NCBI GenBank assembly: GCA_944372315.1
Contig: CALVYX010000005.1
Location: forward strand, 1-28,358
DNA length: 28,358 bases
Origin: an uncultured Bacilli bacterium
GTDB taxonomy: Bacteria; Bacillota_I; Bacilli_A; RF39; UBA660
Direction of reading: 5' to 3'
The position numbers and the translations under genes are program-made. Below are positions 7,661 to 15,227 of the stretch, in pieces. A model generated the notes under the pieces. The model saw only the letters and a program-made list of their open reading frames with translations, was not told the DNA's origin and did not search any database. Numbering within the stretch: the stretch's first letter is position 1; the number at the start of each line of letters is the position of its first letter.

Positions 7661-8303
7661 ATAGATTTTCTGCAACTAATTCCTTAGTTCTATAAAACGT
7701 TTTAGTAGTAACAGCAAACTCTTTCAAGTCAATTTCTTCAATTGATTCAATATTTTGAGATTCATTTTGATTATAGGACTCAATAAGTTCCTTTTCTGTT
7801 ACATAACTAGATAGAACGTTTTTACCGTCTTTCTGATAATTATATAATTTAGCACTCTGCACTAATTCCGAATTACTTATTTTATCTTTCCAACCAGAAA
7901 CTTTATAAACTTTATATCCATTACTACTTGTATCTTGTCTATCGATCAAATAATTACCACATCTTAAGGTTACATATCTCTCACTACTAGATACTATTTC
8001 AATTTTAGATTCATATATATCGCAGGTAGCACTTCCTCCAAATGGATTCTTAAAAGCTTTTATATAGCCATTATTTACTAAATCAGCTAAATAAATAATA
8101 TCATCATATTTCAAATATTTGTCTCGATATTCTGATACTCTCACAGAAAAATCTCTAGCATTTTCTGCTAAAACTTCATATTTACGCTTATTATTATCAT
8201 TACTTAAAAATAGCCATGCGACTATTGCTACAATTACAATTATAAAAGCTAATGCCAATAATAATTCCATAGAAGCAATTCCCTTTTTATTTTTCTGTTT
8301 CAT
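7659..8303 (-). CDS. Type IV pilin-like protein (class III signal peptide)
   Basis: A 214-residue protein with a prepilin N-terminus: MKQKNKKG, then IASMELLLALAF and a single hydrophobic helix to about residue 30. Cleavage after Gly8 would place Glu13 at the +5 position, the hallmark of type IV pilins and pseudopilins. The globular part has a Cys pair (in GGSATCDIYES and TLRCGNYLI) that could form a disulfide, and the block DLVNNGYIKAFKNPFGG, which I have seen in pilin-like proteins of gut Firmicutes. No pilus assembly ATPase, platform protein or prepilin peptidase is in the window. The start overlaps ezrA by 17 bases, so the two are translated from one mRNA. Pilin-like topology is clear; function is unknown. 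Confidence 0.75.
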   Translation of the reverse strand: MKQKNKKGIASMELLLALAFIIVIVAIVAWLFLSNDNNKRKYEVLAENARDFSVRVSEYRDKYLKYDDIIYLADLVNNGYIKAFKNPFGGSATCDIYESKIEIVSSSERYVTLRCGNYLIDRQDTSSNGYKVYKVSGWKDKISNSELVQSAKLYNYQKDGKNVLSSYVTEKELIESYNQNESQNIESIEEIDLKEFAVTTKTFYRTKELVAENL

Positions 8304-10005
8304 ATGAGTGCATCAACCTCACTTTAATTCCCGGATCGTACGTATCTAAAGTATTAAATGATACTTCTAAAGCTTTCTTATAATTACCTTTGTAAAACAA
8401 TACTTCAGCTTTAGATAGTCCACTATCAATTTCTTTATTATCTTTTCTAAAACGATTGCCATAAATAATAGCATCTTCTACTAATCTTGCCGTTTTTATC
8501 ATCTCATTCGTAGTATTATACAGTTTTAAAACCAAGTCACGGGCTGTATCAACTCTAGTATTTAAAGTTCTAATAGAAATAGGTTTCTTTTCCAATTCTT
8601 TAATAATTTCCAAAATTGCTTCATTTGCTTCCGTCAATTGAACAAAGTATTCATTACCTATTATAGGTAATTTATATCCTCTTATTCTGACTTTAGATTG
8701 ATTTAATAATTCTTGGATCTCATCTAATTGTTCTCTAGCTCTCACTTCATCTTCATACATATTACCTAAAGATTTTAGTGATATATCTAGGTCATTTTCT
8801 ACTTTAGACAATTTAATAGTTAAGTGTTCTAATGCTTTAATAATTTTAGAATAAGGAATTTCTTTTTTCTCTAAGTCAATTAAATCTTTCTTATATTCTT
8901 CATTTATTTCTTGTAATGCATTATTTACTTCATCAATTACTTGAATATCATCATCCGTTAAATCGTACATGCTTTTTATTTCATCTAATTGCCCATATAT
9001 ACCTGATACAATATTATTAATTTTTTCTAATTTTTTATTAAATAAACCGGATTCTTCTTCATATTGTTTACGCGATTTTTTCTCTTTCTCAAACTCATTA
9101 AATAAAGAATCCAAATATTCCAACATAGTTCTTAATTCAAACATACAATCTTCAAGATTTAAAACCTTAATGCGGTCAATTATGGAATTAACATTTTTTA
9201 AAGCTTCTTCCACATTATATTCAATATTCATATAACCAATAGGATAATTTTTTTCAACCATATCTTGATATGTTTCACTGATTTGTTCAATGCGTTTAGG
9301 TATTAACTTTTCTGCTAATAATACTAAATCTGGAACTTCACTTACTACAATTGACATATGATCAATCATATTATCAATCGCTTTTACAATATGAACCACT
9401 TCGCCATATTCATTTTTTTCCATAGATTCTTCAAAGTCTTGAAATCTCTTTTCAATATTTTCAAATTGTAATTCTACTATTTCAGCAATATCTTCGTATT
9501 CTTGTTTATTTTCATTAAATGTACTATTTAATTCACGATATTTGCTTTTTAATTTAGTTATTATACTTCGATATTTTTCTTCACTAGAATTTAATTCTTT
9601 TATTTCATCTAATAAAGTATTCATCATCGTTTTAGCTTTGGCAAGTTCTATTTCTACATCCGCTAACTTTTCTTGATACCCATGATAATCTTTATTATCT
9701 ATAAAAATATCTAAATCAATTATCATATCTGTAATATGAGCAATCTGATTATTTTTGATATCTTCAAATCTTTCTTGCCATTGTTTATATTTTTCTTCCA
9801 ATTTATCATTTTTAATAATAGTCTCAACTTTAGCAAGTTCTAATAAAATTGGAGTACTTTCGATCATATTTTTTTCTTTATCTAATCGTTCAATTGTCTG
9901 TTTAAATTTACCACTACGTTTTTTCTTAATTGCAACCATTGTTATAGTAATTAAAATGATGGCTATTAAAGCATAAGTAACAACTATAAGTATTACTCCA
10001 TCCAT
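8287..10005 (-). CDS. ezrA: Septation ring formation regulator EzrA
   Basis: EzrA is a membrane-anchored coiled-coil regulator of FtsZ ring assembly in low-GC Gram-positives. The 572 residues are close to the usual 560-575. A single N-terminal membrane segment (about 4-26, N-out) is followed by KKKRSGKFKQTIERLDKEKN and then spectrin-like coiled coils over nearly the whole length. The N-terminal layout and the block TPILLELAKVE are typical of EzrA. GAGGTG lies five bases before the ATG at 10005. Downstream, a pilin-like gene overlaps its end. Confidence 0.93.
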   Translation of the reverse strand: MDGVILIVVTYALIAIILITITMVAIKKKRSGKFKQTIERLDKEKNMIESTPILLELAKVETIIKNDKLEEKYKQWQERFEDIKNNQIAHITDMIIDLDIFIDNKDYHGYQEKLADVEIELAKAKTMMNTLLDEIKELNSSEEKYRSIITKLKSKYRELNSTFNENKQEYEDIAEIVELQFENIEKRFQDFEESMEKNEYGEVVHIVKAIDNMIDHMSIVVSEVPDLVLLAEKLIPKRIEQISETYQDMVEKNYPIGYMNIEYNVEEALKNVNSIIDRIKVLNLEDCMFELRTMLEYLDSLFNEFEKEKKSRKQYEEESGLFNKKLEKINNIVSGIYGQLDEIKSMYDLTDDDIQVIDEVNNALQEINEEYKKDLIDLEKKEIPYSKIIKALEHLTIKLSKVENDLDISLKSLGNMYEDEVRAREQLDEIQELLNQSKVRIRGYKLPIIGNEYFVQLTEANEAILEIIKELEKKPISIRTLNTRVDTARDLVLKLYNTTNEMIKTARLVEDAIIYGNRFRKDNKEIDSGLSKAEVLFYKGNYKKALEVSFNTLDTYDPGIKVRLMHSYETEK

Positions 10006-10049
10006 ATAAGCACCTCTATTCCAATATGTTTATTTTATCATTTTTTTAT

Positions 10050-10508
10050 TTAAAAATACAAAAAAGCACCTACTAAAATTAAAAATATTCCTACAGTATA
10101 AAAAATCATTCCATCAAAATCTTCTACAATAAATGCATCTTTTGGCTTTTTAGGATTATATTTTACCATGACTTCTTCACCAATAGGCATCAAATTAGTA
10201 TCATTTACGGAATCCATAATACGATATTTTTTATTTTTAACCATAAACTCTACAATTCCAGCATGAGTATTAATTCCATCTTGAATTAAAAAAGCTTGAT
10301 CATCTTCATCATAATTAATCGCATCATATCCAAATTCTTCATCATCGAATTTTATGTGTCCTTCTTTAGATATATGTTCCACCACACAACCCCTAGTCAT
10401 TTTATATCCTTTAAATTCCTTATTTTTATTTATATATATCAATGTCTTAATAATCCCTAATAAAACAAAAATTCCACCAACAACTAATAAAAGAATACTA
10501 ACAAACAT
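10050..10508 (-). CDS. DUF3592-like two-helix membrane protein
   Basis: The 152-residue protein has membrane segments at each end (about 1-22 and 130-150) and a soluble domain between them. The segment GIVEFMVKNKKYRIMDS followed by GEEVMVKYNPKKPKDAFI matches the DUF3592 pattern (a small beta domain ending in V-Y-N-P). The function of this family is not established. I prefer the ATG at 10508 over the GTG at 10514: AAAGGG lies ten bases upstream of the ATG but only four from the GTG. The -10 element TGTTATAAT lies at 10532-10540. It is 45 bases upstream of ezrA and may be in the same transcript. Confidence 0.7.
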   Translation of the reverse strand: MFVSILLLVVGGIFVLLGIIKTLIYINKNKEFKGYKMTRGCVVEHISKEGHIKFDDEEFGYDAINYDEDDQAFLIQDGINTHAGIVEFMVKNKKYRIMDSVNDTNLMPIGEEVMVKYNPKKPKDAFIVEDFDGMIFYTVGIFLILVGAFLYF

Positions 10509-10531
10509 AATCACACTACCCTTTCATAATG

Positions 10532-10540
10532 ATTATAACA
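10532..10540 (-). promoter_or_regulatory. Extended -10 element before the DUF3592-like gene
   Basis: Exact TGTTATAAT on the minus strand, 23 bases before the ATG at 10508, with no clear -35. It could serve the DUF3592-like gene and ezrA. Confidence 0.5.
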
Positions 10541-10579
10541 AAAAAAATCAATTTAGAGTAGACTAAAATAATAATTTGT

Positions 10580-10623
10580 AGAAGAAAATAATTCCAAAAA
10601 AAGAAGAAAATAATTCCAAAAAA
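10580..10623 (+). repeat. Two tandem copies of a 22-bp A-rich unit upstream of the rpsD promoter
   Basis: Units at 10580-10601 and 10602-10623 are identical (AGAAGAAAATAATTCC followed by six A). They end three bases before the -35 box of rpsD. A period of about two helical turns with phased A-tracts suggests an UP-element or curved DNA. Confidence 0.85.
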
Positions 10624-10626
10624 AGA

Positions 10627-10655
10627 TTGACTATTACAGCATTTTTATATATAAT
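10627..10655 (+). promoter_or_regulatory. Strong sigma-A promoter of rpsD
   Basis: TTGACT (10627-10632), 17-base spacer, TATAAT (10650-10655). Predicted start is near 10662, giving a leader of about 160 bases before rpsD. It is preceded by the A-rich tandem repeat. Confidence 0.85.
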
Positions 10656-10661
10656 TATTAC

Positions 10662-10820
10662 TGCATATTCAATGAACAGCGCATCTTTTATGATAATTAA
10701 CGTGTTTATTAAGTTTATAAGTAATCTGGCTGTTAGATGAAAGTATTAAAATAAACTCCCTAGTTATTGATAAAAGATATCGTCCAGAGTTTATGTAAAT
10801 AAATAAAGGAGGTACAAATA
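10662..10820 (+). ncRNA. Structured 5' leader of rpsD, candidate S4 autoregulatory element
   Basis: The leader can form a pseudoknot: AACAGC (10675-10680) pairs with GCTGTT (10729-10734), and CATCT (10682-10686), inside that loop, pairs with AGATG (10735-10739), directly after the first helix. A second hairpin pairs ATAAACTC (10751-10758) with GAGTTTAT (10787-10794). The ribosome binding site AAAGGAGG (10804-10811) follows. S4 represses its own mRNA through a leader structure in Bacillus subtilis and E. coli (a pseudoknot in the latter). The pairing is visible here; the regulatory role is inferred. Confidence 0.6.
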
Positions 10821-11423
10821 ATGGCAAGATACACAGGGCCTAGTTACAAAAAAGCTCGTCGTGTTGGTTTCTCAATTCTAGAAAATGGCAAAGATATTGC
10901 TAGACGTCCTTACGGACCTGGTCAACATGGTGCTGCTAGAAAAGGAAAACCATCTAACTATGGTGTACAATTAAAAAAAAAACAAAAAGTTAGATTTATG
11001 TACGGTTTAAACGAAAAGCAATTTAGAAAAACATTCGATGAAGCTCGTAAAATGAAAGGTATCCATGGTGAAGACTTCTTAAAATTACTTGAATCTAGAC
11101 TTGATAATTTAGTATATCGTCTAGGATTTGCTTCTACTAGACGTGGAGCAAGACAATTAGTAAACCATGGGCACATCACTGTTGATGGTAAAAAAGTTAA
11201 TATTCCATCATTTAGAGTTAAACCAGGTTCAACAATTGCAGTGAAAGATTCTTCTAAGGATATGAAAGTAATTAAAGAATCTTTAGAAAAGGTAACTAAT
11301 AGAGTTGAATTTGTAACATTTGATGAAAATAAACTTTCTGGTACTTATGTAAGATACCCTGAAAGACGTGAACTAAATGCTGATATTAACGAATCATTAA
11401 TCGTTGAATTCTATAACAGATAA
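10821..11423 (+). CDS. rpsD: 30S ribosomal protein S4
   Basis: S4 binds 16S rRNA early in 30S assembly and represses its own synthesis in several bacteria. The 200-residue protein begins [18 protein letters not shown] and contains [20 protein letters not shown]. The S4 RNA-binding domain (about residues 90-155) includes [20 protein letters not shown] and [17 protein letters not shown]. It has no Cys, so it is the zinc-free type. AAAGGAGG precedes the ATG by nine bases. It is a single-gene unit on the plus strand with its own strong promoter and leader, ending in a terminator shared with tyrS. Confidence 0.98.
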   Translation: MARYTGPSYKKARRVGFSILENGKDIARRPYGPGQHGAARKGKPSNYGVQLKKKQKVRFMYGLNEKQFRKTFDEARKMKGIHGEDFLKLLESRLDNLVYRLGFASTRRGARQLVNHGHITVDGKKVNIPSFRVKPGSTIAVKDSSKDMKVIKESLEKVTNRVEFVTFDENKLSGTYVRYPERRELNADINESLIVEFYNR

Positions 11424-11457
11424 AAAAGAAACTCATAAAATCGAGTTTCTTTTTTTT
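11422..11457. terminator. Bidirectional terminator between rpsD and tyrS
   Basis: A 13-bp stem (11422-11434 with 11443-11455) around an 8-base loop. The plus strand has an eight-base T run; the minus strand has six T at the stem end. It starts within the rpsD stop codon and serves both convergent genes. Confidence 0.85.
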
Positions 11458-12688
11458 ATACTAATTTAATTAAATAATATTTTTTCTTTCCCCTTCTCAA
11501 AACAATAAATTTACTGTCTATAGCAATATTACTATTAATTAAATAGCTTTCTTCTTTCACAATTTCTCCATTAACACTAATAGCACCATTACTAATAAAT
11601 TCTCTTCCTTCTCTTTTGCTTGATGCAATTTTATTATTTACTAAGGCATCAATTAAAGTAGTTTCTTCCCCAAGTTCAAAAGTAGGTACTCCCTTAAAAG
11701 CGATTTCTATTAAAGAGGAATCCAAATTTTTAATATCTCCAGTAAATAAAGCTTCACTTATCTTTTTTGCTTTATTATATTCATCACTACCATGCAAATC
11801 AGTAATTATTTCTCTTGCTAAAGCTTGTTGAGCTTCTCTTAATTCCGGATTCTTTTTATGAATTTCTTCTAATTTTTCTATTTCTTCTTTTGATAAGAAA
11901 GTAAATACCTTTAAATAATGAATTACCATCTCATCATCAGTGTTAATTAAATATTGATATAATTCATAAGACGAAGTTTTATTTTTATCTAACCATAAAG
12001 CATTACCTTCACTTTTACCAAATTTATTACCAAATTTATCTAATATTAGTGGCATAGTAAACCCGTATGCCGTCTTATCTAACTTTTTTCTAATAAGATC
12101 AATTCCTGTTGTAATATTTCCCCATTGATCAGAACCCTCTACTTGAAGGATACAATTCTTTTCTTTGAATAAATGTAAGAAGTCATTACCTTGGATAAGA
12201 GTATAAGCAAATTCTGCAAACGTGATTCCTGTATCTAATCTTCTCCTAATAATATCTTTATCTAACATATAATTAACATTAATATATTTACCAACATCAC
12301 GTAAGAAATCTAAGAAACTAACATCCCTTGTCCAATCATAATTGTTTACTACTTCTGCTTTACCTTCAAAAATATCATTTACTTGTTTACTGATTCCTTC
12401 TAAATTCTTTAAAACTGTATCTTTACTTATGATTTCACGTTCTGCTGTAGGTCTAGGATCTCCAATTAACCCTGTAGCACCACCTACTAACAAAATAGGA
12501 TGATGTCCATATTTTGCTAAACGTTTTGCTGTTATTAATGAAGAATAATGTCCTAAATGTAGACTATCTGCCGTAGGATCCGTTCCCCAATAAAAAGTTA
12601 ATTTCTCATTATTTAATTTTTCTTCTAATTCTGGACTAGAAATATCTTTAATTAGTCCTCTCCACATTAAATCATCATATAATTTCAT
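11456..12688 (-). CDS. tyrS: Tyrosyl-tRNA synthetase
   Basis: TyrRS charges tRNA-Tyr with tyrosine. The 410-residue class Ic enzyme shows the HIGH-type motif (GTDPTADSLHLGHYSSL, about residues 35-51), the anticodon-linked QVEGSDQWGNITTG block, the KMSKS-type loop KFGKSEGNALW, and a C-terminal S4-like RNA-binding domain from about residue 345. GGTGAT precedes the ATG. The deoC stop and the tyrS start share one base (TAATG), so the two are translationally coupled and both lie behind the tyrosine T-box leader. Ends at a terminator shared with rpsD. Confidence 0.98.
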   Translation of the reverse strand: MKLYDDLMWRGLIKDISSPELEEKLNNEKLTFYWGTDPTADSLHLGHYSSLITAKRLAKYGHHPILLVGGATGLIGDPRPTAEREIISKDTVLKNLEGISKQVNDIFEGKAEVVNNYDWTRDVSFLDFLRDVGKYINVNYMLDKDIIRRRLDTGITFAEFAYTLIQGNDFLHLFKEKNCILQVEGSDQWGNITTGIDLIRKKLDKTAYGFTMPLILDKFGNKFGKSEGNALWLDKNKTSSYELYQYLINTDDEMVIHYLKVFTFLSKEEIEKLEEIHKKNPELREAQQALAREIITDLHGSDEYNKAKKISEALFTGDIKNLDSSLIEIAFKGVPTFELGEETTLIDALVNNKIASSKREGREFISNGAISVNGEIVKEESYLINSNIAIDSKFIVLRRGKKKYYLIKLV

Positions 12689-13335
12689 TATTTATCACCT
12701 TCCATTATCTTTACTCCATTACTAGTACCAATACGAGTTACTCCCTTATTTATAAAAGCATAAGCAGTATTATAATCCTTTATTCCACCGCTAGCTTTCA
12801 TTTGTAATGAATTACTTCTATAATTGTTAATAATATCAATATCTTCTAAATTTGCACCTTCTGTACCAAATCCAGTAGAAGTTTTTATAAAATCACCCTC
12901 TATTTCATTACATATTTCTGTCATTTTCACTATTTCTTCTTGAGTTAAATAACAAGTCTCTATAATAACTTTAACTATTTTATTATTTGCTACTTCTCTT
13001 ATTGCCTTAATTTCTTTGCAAACATAGTCATAATCTCGATCCTTTAAAGCAGCAATATTAATAACCATATCTATTTCATCCGCACCATTATAAATAGCAT
13101 CCTTTGTCTCTTCTTTTTTTATCAAAGTAGTATTTTGCCCTAATGGGAATCCAATGACAGTACATACTTTTACATTAGAATTAGTTAATAACTTCTTAGC
13201 ATAACTAACATAATATGGATGGATACATACGGATGCAAAATTATATTTTTTAGCTTCATCACATAACTTCTCAATATCTTTTTTAGTAGCATAAGCTTTT
13301 AAATTTGTGTGATCGATATACTTATTAAGTTCCAT
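12688..13335 (-). CDS. deoC: Deoxyribose-phosphate aldolase
   Basis: DeoC cleaves 2-deoxyribose-5-phosphate to glyceraldehyde-3-phosphate and acetaldehyde in deoxynucleoside catabolism. The 215 residues form a class I aldolase with the Schiff-base lysine in DFIKTSTGFG, preceded by VKVIIETCYLT, and with the N-terminal block YIDHTNLKA. I chose the ATG at 13335, which has AGGAGG seven bases upstream; a longer frame from 13398 would translate the T-box and terminator and start inside the leader RNA. It is the first gene after a tyrosine T-box and overlaps tyrS by one base. An aldolase of nucleoside breakdown under control of tRNA-Tyr charging is unexpected. Confidence 0.96.
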   Translation of the reverse strand: MELNKYIDHTNLKAYATKKDIEKLCDEAKKYNFASVCIHPYYVSYAKKLLTNSNVKVCTVIGFPLGQNTTLIKKEETKDAIYNGADEIDMVINIAALKDRDYDYVCKEIKAIREVANNKIVKVIIETCYLTQEEIVKMTEICNEIEGDFIKTSTGFGTEGANLEDIDIINNYRSNSLQMKASGGIKDYNTAYAFINKGVTRIGTSNGVKIMEGDK

Positions 13336-13352
13336 AATATTCCTCCTAAAAT

Positions 13353-13379
13353 AAAAAAAGTCCTTATTTATATAAGGAC
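13353..13379 (-). terminator. T-box-controlled terminator upstream of deoC
   Basis: An 8-bp stem (13360-13367 with 13372-13379, GTCCTTAT/ATAAGGAC) with a 4-base loop and seven T on the minus strand. It competes with the T-box antiterminator. Confidence 0.9.
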
Positions 13380-13546
13380 GAAATTCTCGTGGTACCACCT
13401 TAATTCATAGCAAACACTATGCACTCTAATACTATAAAGCGTAACCTATATGACTCCAAATTTGTATTTCATCATTCTATTAATATTAGTTTCCACCTAT
13501 CACTAATTCTCTATATTTATTAATAGATAATTACTATAATTCTTCA
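13353..13546 (-). ncRNA. T-box leader (tyrosine) controlling deoC-tyrS
   Basis: The minus strand has the T-box AAGGTGGTACCACG (around 13386-13400) followed by the terminator. Upstream is a stem I with loop-E/AGAGAATTAGTG and GGTGGAAACTA signatures. Helix CTATTAATA/TATTAATAG leads to a specifier loop reading GATGAAATACA, where TAC (13464-13466) is a Tyr codon followed by a purine. A -10-like TATAAA lies at 13553-13558. Uncharged tRNA-Tyr would stabilise the antiterminator and allow transcription of deoC and tyrS. The specifier assignment is by alignment with the second T-box in the window. Confidence 0.92.
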
Positions 13547-13574
13547 TTGCCATTTATATCTAACATTTTAACAT

Positions 13575-13598
13575 GAAAAAAGAGTTTATACAACTCTT
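13575..13598 (-). terminator. Terminator after the YtxH-like gene
   Basis: A 7-bp stem (13580-13586 with 13592-13598) with a 5-base loop and six T on the minus strand. It overlaps the stop codon of the YtxH-like gene and separates that operon from the T-box leader. Confidence 0.75.
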
Positions 13599-14019
13599 AT
13601 TTATCTTTCTTTTCAAGTTTATTTAGTACTTCTTTAACAACTATTATTGTTTTTTCTCTTACTTCTTCAGCTGCTTTTTGCAAAACTGGAGTTCCTTTTT
13701 CCACAGCTAAACTAACTAGTTCTTCACTTTTCTTTTTTAAAGCATTCCCTTTTTCTTTAGCAATTTTCAAAACCTTTTCTTTATCAAGATCAGCAAGTTC
13801 CATTTTAATTTCTTCAATTTTAAGTTCAATGGATTCTTTTACATCATCCATATCGATACCTTTTACTTTGTTAGCTAATTCATCTAGTTTTTCTTTTAAT
13901 TCACGTCTTGTTTCACTACCTTTTTTAGGGGCAAATAATATCCCTAATCCTGCACCAATTGCAGCACCTGCTAAAAATTTACCCCAACCTTTTTTCTTTT
14001 TGTCTTTACTCATATTCAT
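13597..14019 (-). CDS. YtxH-like membrane-anchored stress protein
   Basis: The 140-residue protein has a Gly/Ala-rich membrane segment (about 14-32) in the YtxH pattern (GKFLAGAAIGAGLGILFAPK followed by KGSETRRELKEKL). A long charged amphipathic helix runs to the C-terminus. YtxH/GsiB-like proteins are often stress-induced in Bacillus; no biochemical role is settled. The neighbouring YtxG-like (DUF948) gene overlaps by 14 bases, as in the Bacillus ytxG-ytxH pair. The start at 14019 has AGAGGAG four bases upstream; the next ATG at 14013 has it at ten bases and is an equally good choice (138 residues). Confidence 0.82.
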   Translation of the reverse strand: MNMSKDKKKKGWGKFLAGAAIGAGLGILFAPKKGSETRRELKEKLDELANKVKGIDMDDVKESIELKIEEIKMELADLDKEKVLKIAKEKGNALKKKSEELVSLAVEKGTPVLQKAAEEVREKTIIVVKEVLNKLEKKDK

Positions 14020-14308
14020 CCATCTCCTCTTCTTCTTTTTTCTTTTTCCTTTTATGAAAGAAACTAGAAATTAAACCGGTAAAACCGTCAATGATTCTAT
14101 CTCCAACTACAGCTATTGTGTTTGAAAAACTATCAATAACATTGAAGAATCCATTTAATGATTTAGCTTTTTCTTCTAAATCATCTAGTATACTATTAGC
14201 TCTATCAACTGTTTGAATTAGTTTTATACCTAATATTATTAGGACCACTAATAAAATAGAACCTAAAAAGTAAACTAATATAGGTAATACTTCCCCTAAC
14301 ATTTCCAC
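14006..14308 (-). CDS. DUF948 (YtxG-like) membrane protein
   Basis: The 100-residue protein has one N-terminal membrane segment (about 8-30), a coiled region (TVDRANSILDDLEEKAKS) and a Lys/Glu-rich tail. This is the short form of the DUF948 family, usually paired with YtxH. The start is GTG at 14308: AAGGAGG lies seven bases upstream, while the nearby ATG at 14302 is 13 bases away. That ribosome binding site lies inside the end of the preceding acidic-protein gene, and the start is two bases past its stop, so the three genes form one unit. Confidence 0.78.
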   Translation of the reverse strand: MEMLGEVLPILVYFLGSILLVVLIILGIKLIQTVDRANSILDDLEEKAKSLNGFFNVIDSFSNTIAVVGDRIIDGFTGLISSFFHKRKKKKEEEEMDEYE

Positions 14309-14310
14309 AA

Positions 14311-15213
14311 CTATTCCTCCTTATCCTCATACATTGATTCAATTAAATCAAACAAATTATTCTCAAGTGATGTATCTTCATCACTTGGTTGCTTGTCCAA
14401 TTTAGAAGTCCTTCGACCAGTTGCTTTTTCAATACTACTATCTTTATAATCTACATTATATTCTAACCCTAAATCATTAAAATATTCCTCAGCATCCCCA
14501 ACTGTTACCTTTTCTACTGCTGGAGAACTAATATTTAAATCATAGAAAGTATTTTCCTTTTCTTTATCAATATCGTCTTTCTCTTCAACTTTCTCTTCTT
14601 CTTGCATTGAAGCAGTAATATCACTAGCTAAATCACCATATGCTTTTTCACGAACAGTATCTACATCAATTTTTTTAGAAGTAGAAGTAGATAAAACTAT
14701 TGGCTTTTTAGTAACTATTTCTTCTTTTTTATAATTCTTATCTAAAATCCCATATATTGGTGAAATAATTGGTGTAGGTTTAAACACTGGCTTTTCTTTT
14801 TTCTCTTCTCTTCCTTCATATAAAGGTACTCGTTCATTTTCATAAATATATTTAGGAGGTTCCTCCTTTTTAGGTTCTTCTTTTACTACATGAACTGGTT
14901 TTTCTTCTACTATCACTTCTTCTTTAAAATCATCTTCCTCAAAAGTCATAGGAAACTTAAATTTATTTTCTACTTTTGGTTCTTCTTTGATTTCCTCTTC
15001 TATTTCATCTTGTTCAATATCTACATTTCTACGTGTATGTACTTCTACTTCACGTTCCTTTTTAATTTCTGGTAAATCAATCTTTTTAGCTACAGTTACT
15101 TTTTCTTTTTTTACTTCTTTTTTAGATTCCTTTTTTGGCTTTTTAACCTCTTCTTCTACTTCGACATATTCTTCCTCAAAAAATATGTTTTTTATTTTAT
15201 CAAATACTCCCAT
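14311..15213 (-). CDS. Acidic disordered protein with amphipathic N-terminal helix
   Basis: No known family recognised. The ATG at 15213 (300 residues) is preferred over an upstream GTG at 15222, because GAGAGG is eight bases before the ATG. The N-terminus MGVFDKIKNIFFEEEY is an amphipathic helix followed by an acidic stretch, like the membrane-targeting tip of SepF and FtsY. The rest is Glu/Lys-rich low-complexity linker. It is interrupted by the ordered-looking block PTPIISPIYGILDKNYKK (about residues 146-163) and a C-terminal acidic segment NLFDLIESMYEDKEE. There is no SepF core domain. Its operon partners are a lipoprotein upstream and YtxG/YtxH-like genes downstream. A membrane-surface scaffold is an inference from shape. 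Confidence 0.7.
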   Translation of the reverse strand: MGVFDKIKNIFFEEEYVEVEEEVKKPKKESKKEVKKEKVTVAKKIDLPEIKKEREVEVHTRRNVDIEQDEIEEEIKEEPKVENKFKFPMTFEEDDFKEEVIVEEKPVHVVKEEPKKEEPPKYIYENERVPLYEGREEKKEKPVFKPTPIISPIYGILDKNYKKEEIVTKKPIVLSTSTSKKIDVDTVREKAYGDLASDITASMQEEEKVEEKDDIDKEKENTFYDLNISSPAVEKVTVGDAEEYFNDLGLEYNVDYKDSSIEKATGRRTSKLDKQPSDEDTSLENNLFDLIESMYEDKEE

Positions 15214-15227
15214 CGGTAACACCTCTC

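Noticed and set aside
10580..10623. CRISPR array
   Set aside because: Only two adjacent 22-bp copies, no spacers and no cas genes; simple tandem duplication.
13336..13398. Longer start for deoC
   Set aside because: The added 21 codons cover the T-box and its terminator; AGGAGG lies before the inner ATG at 13335.
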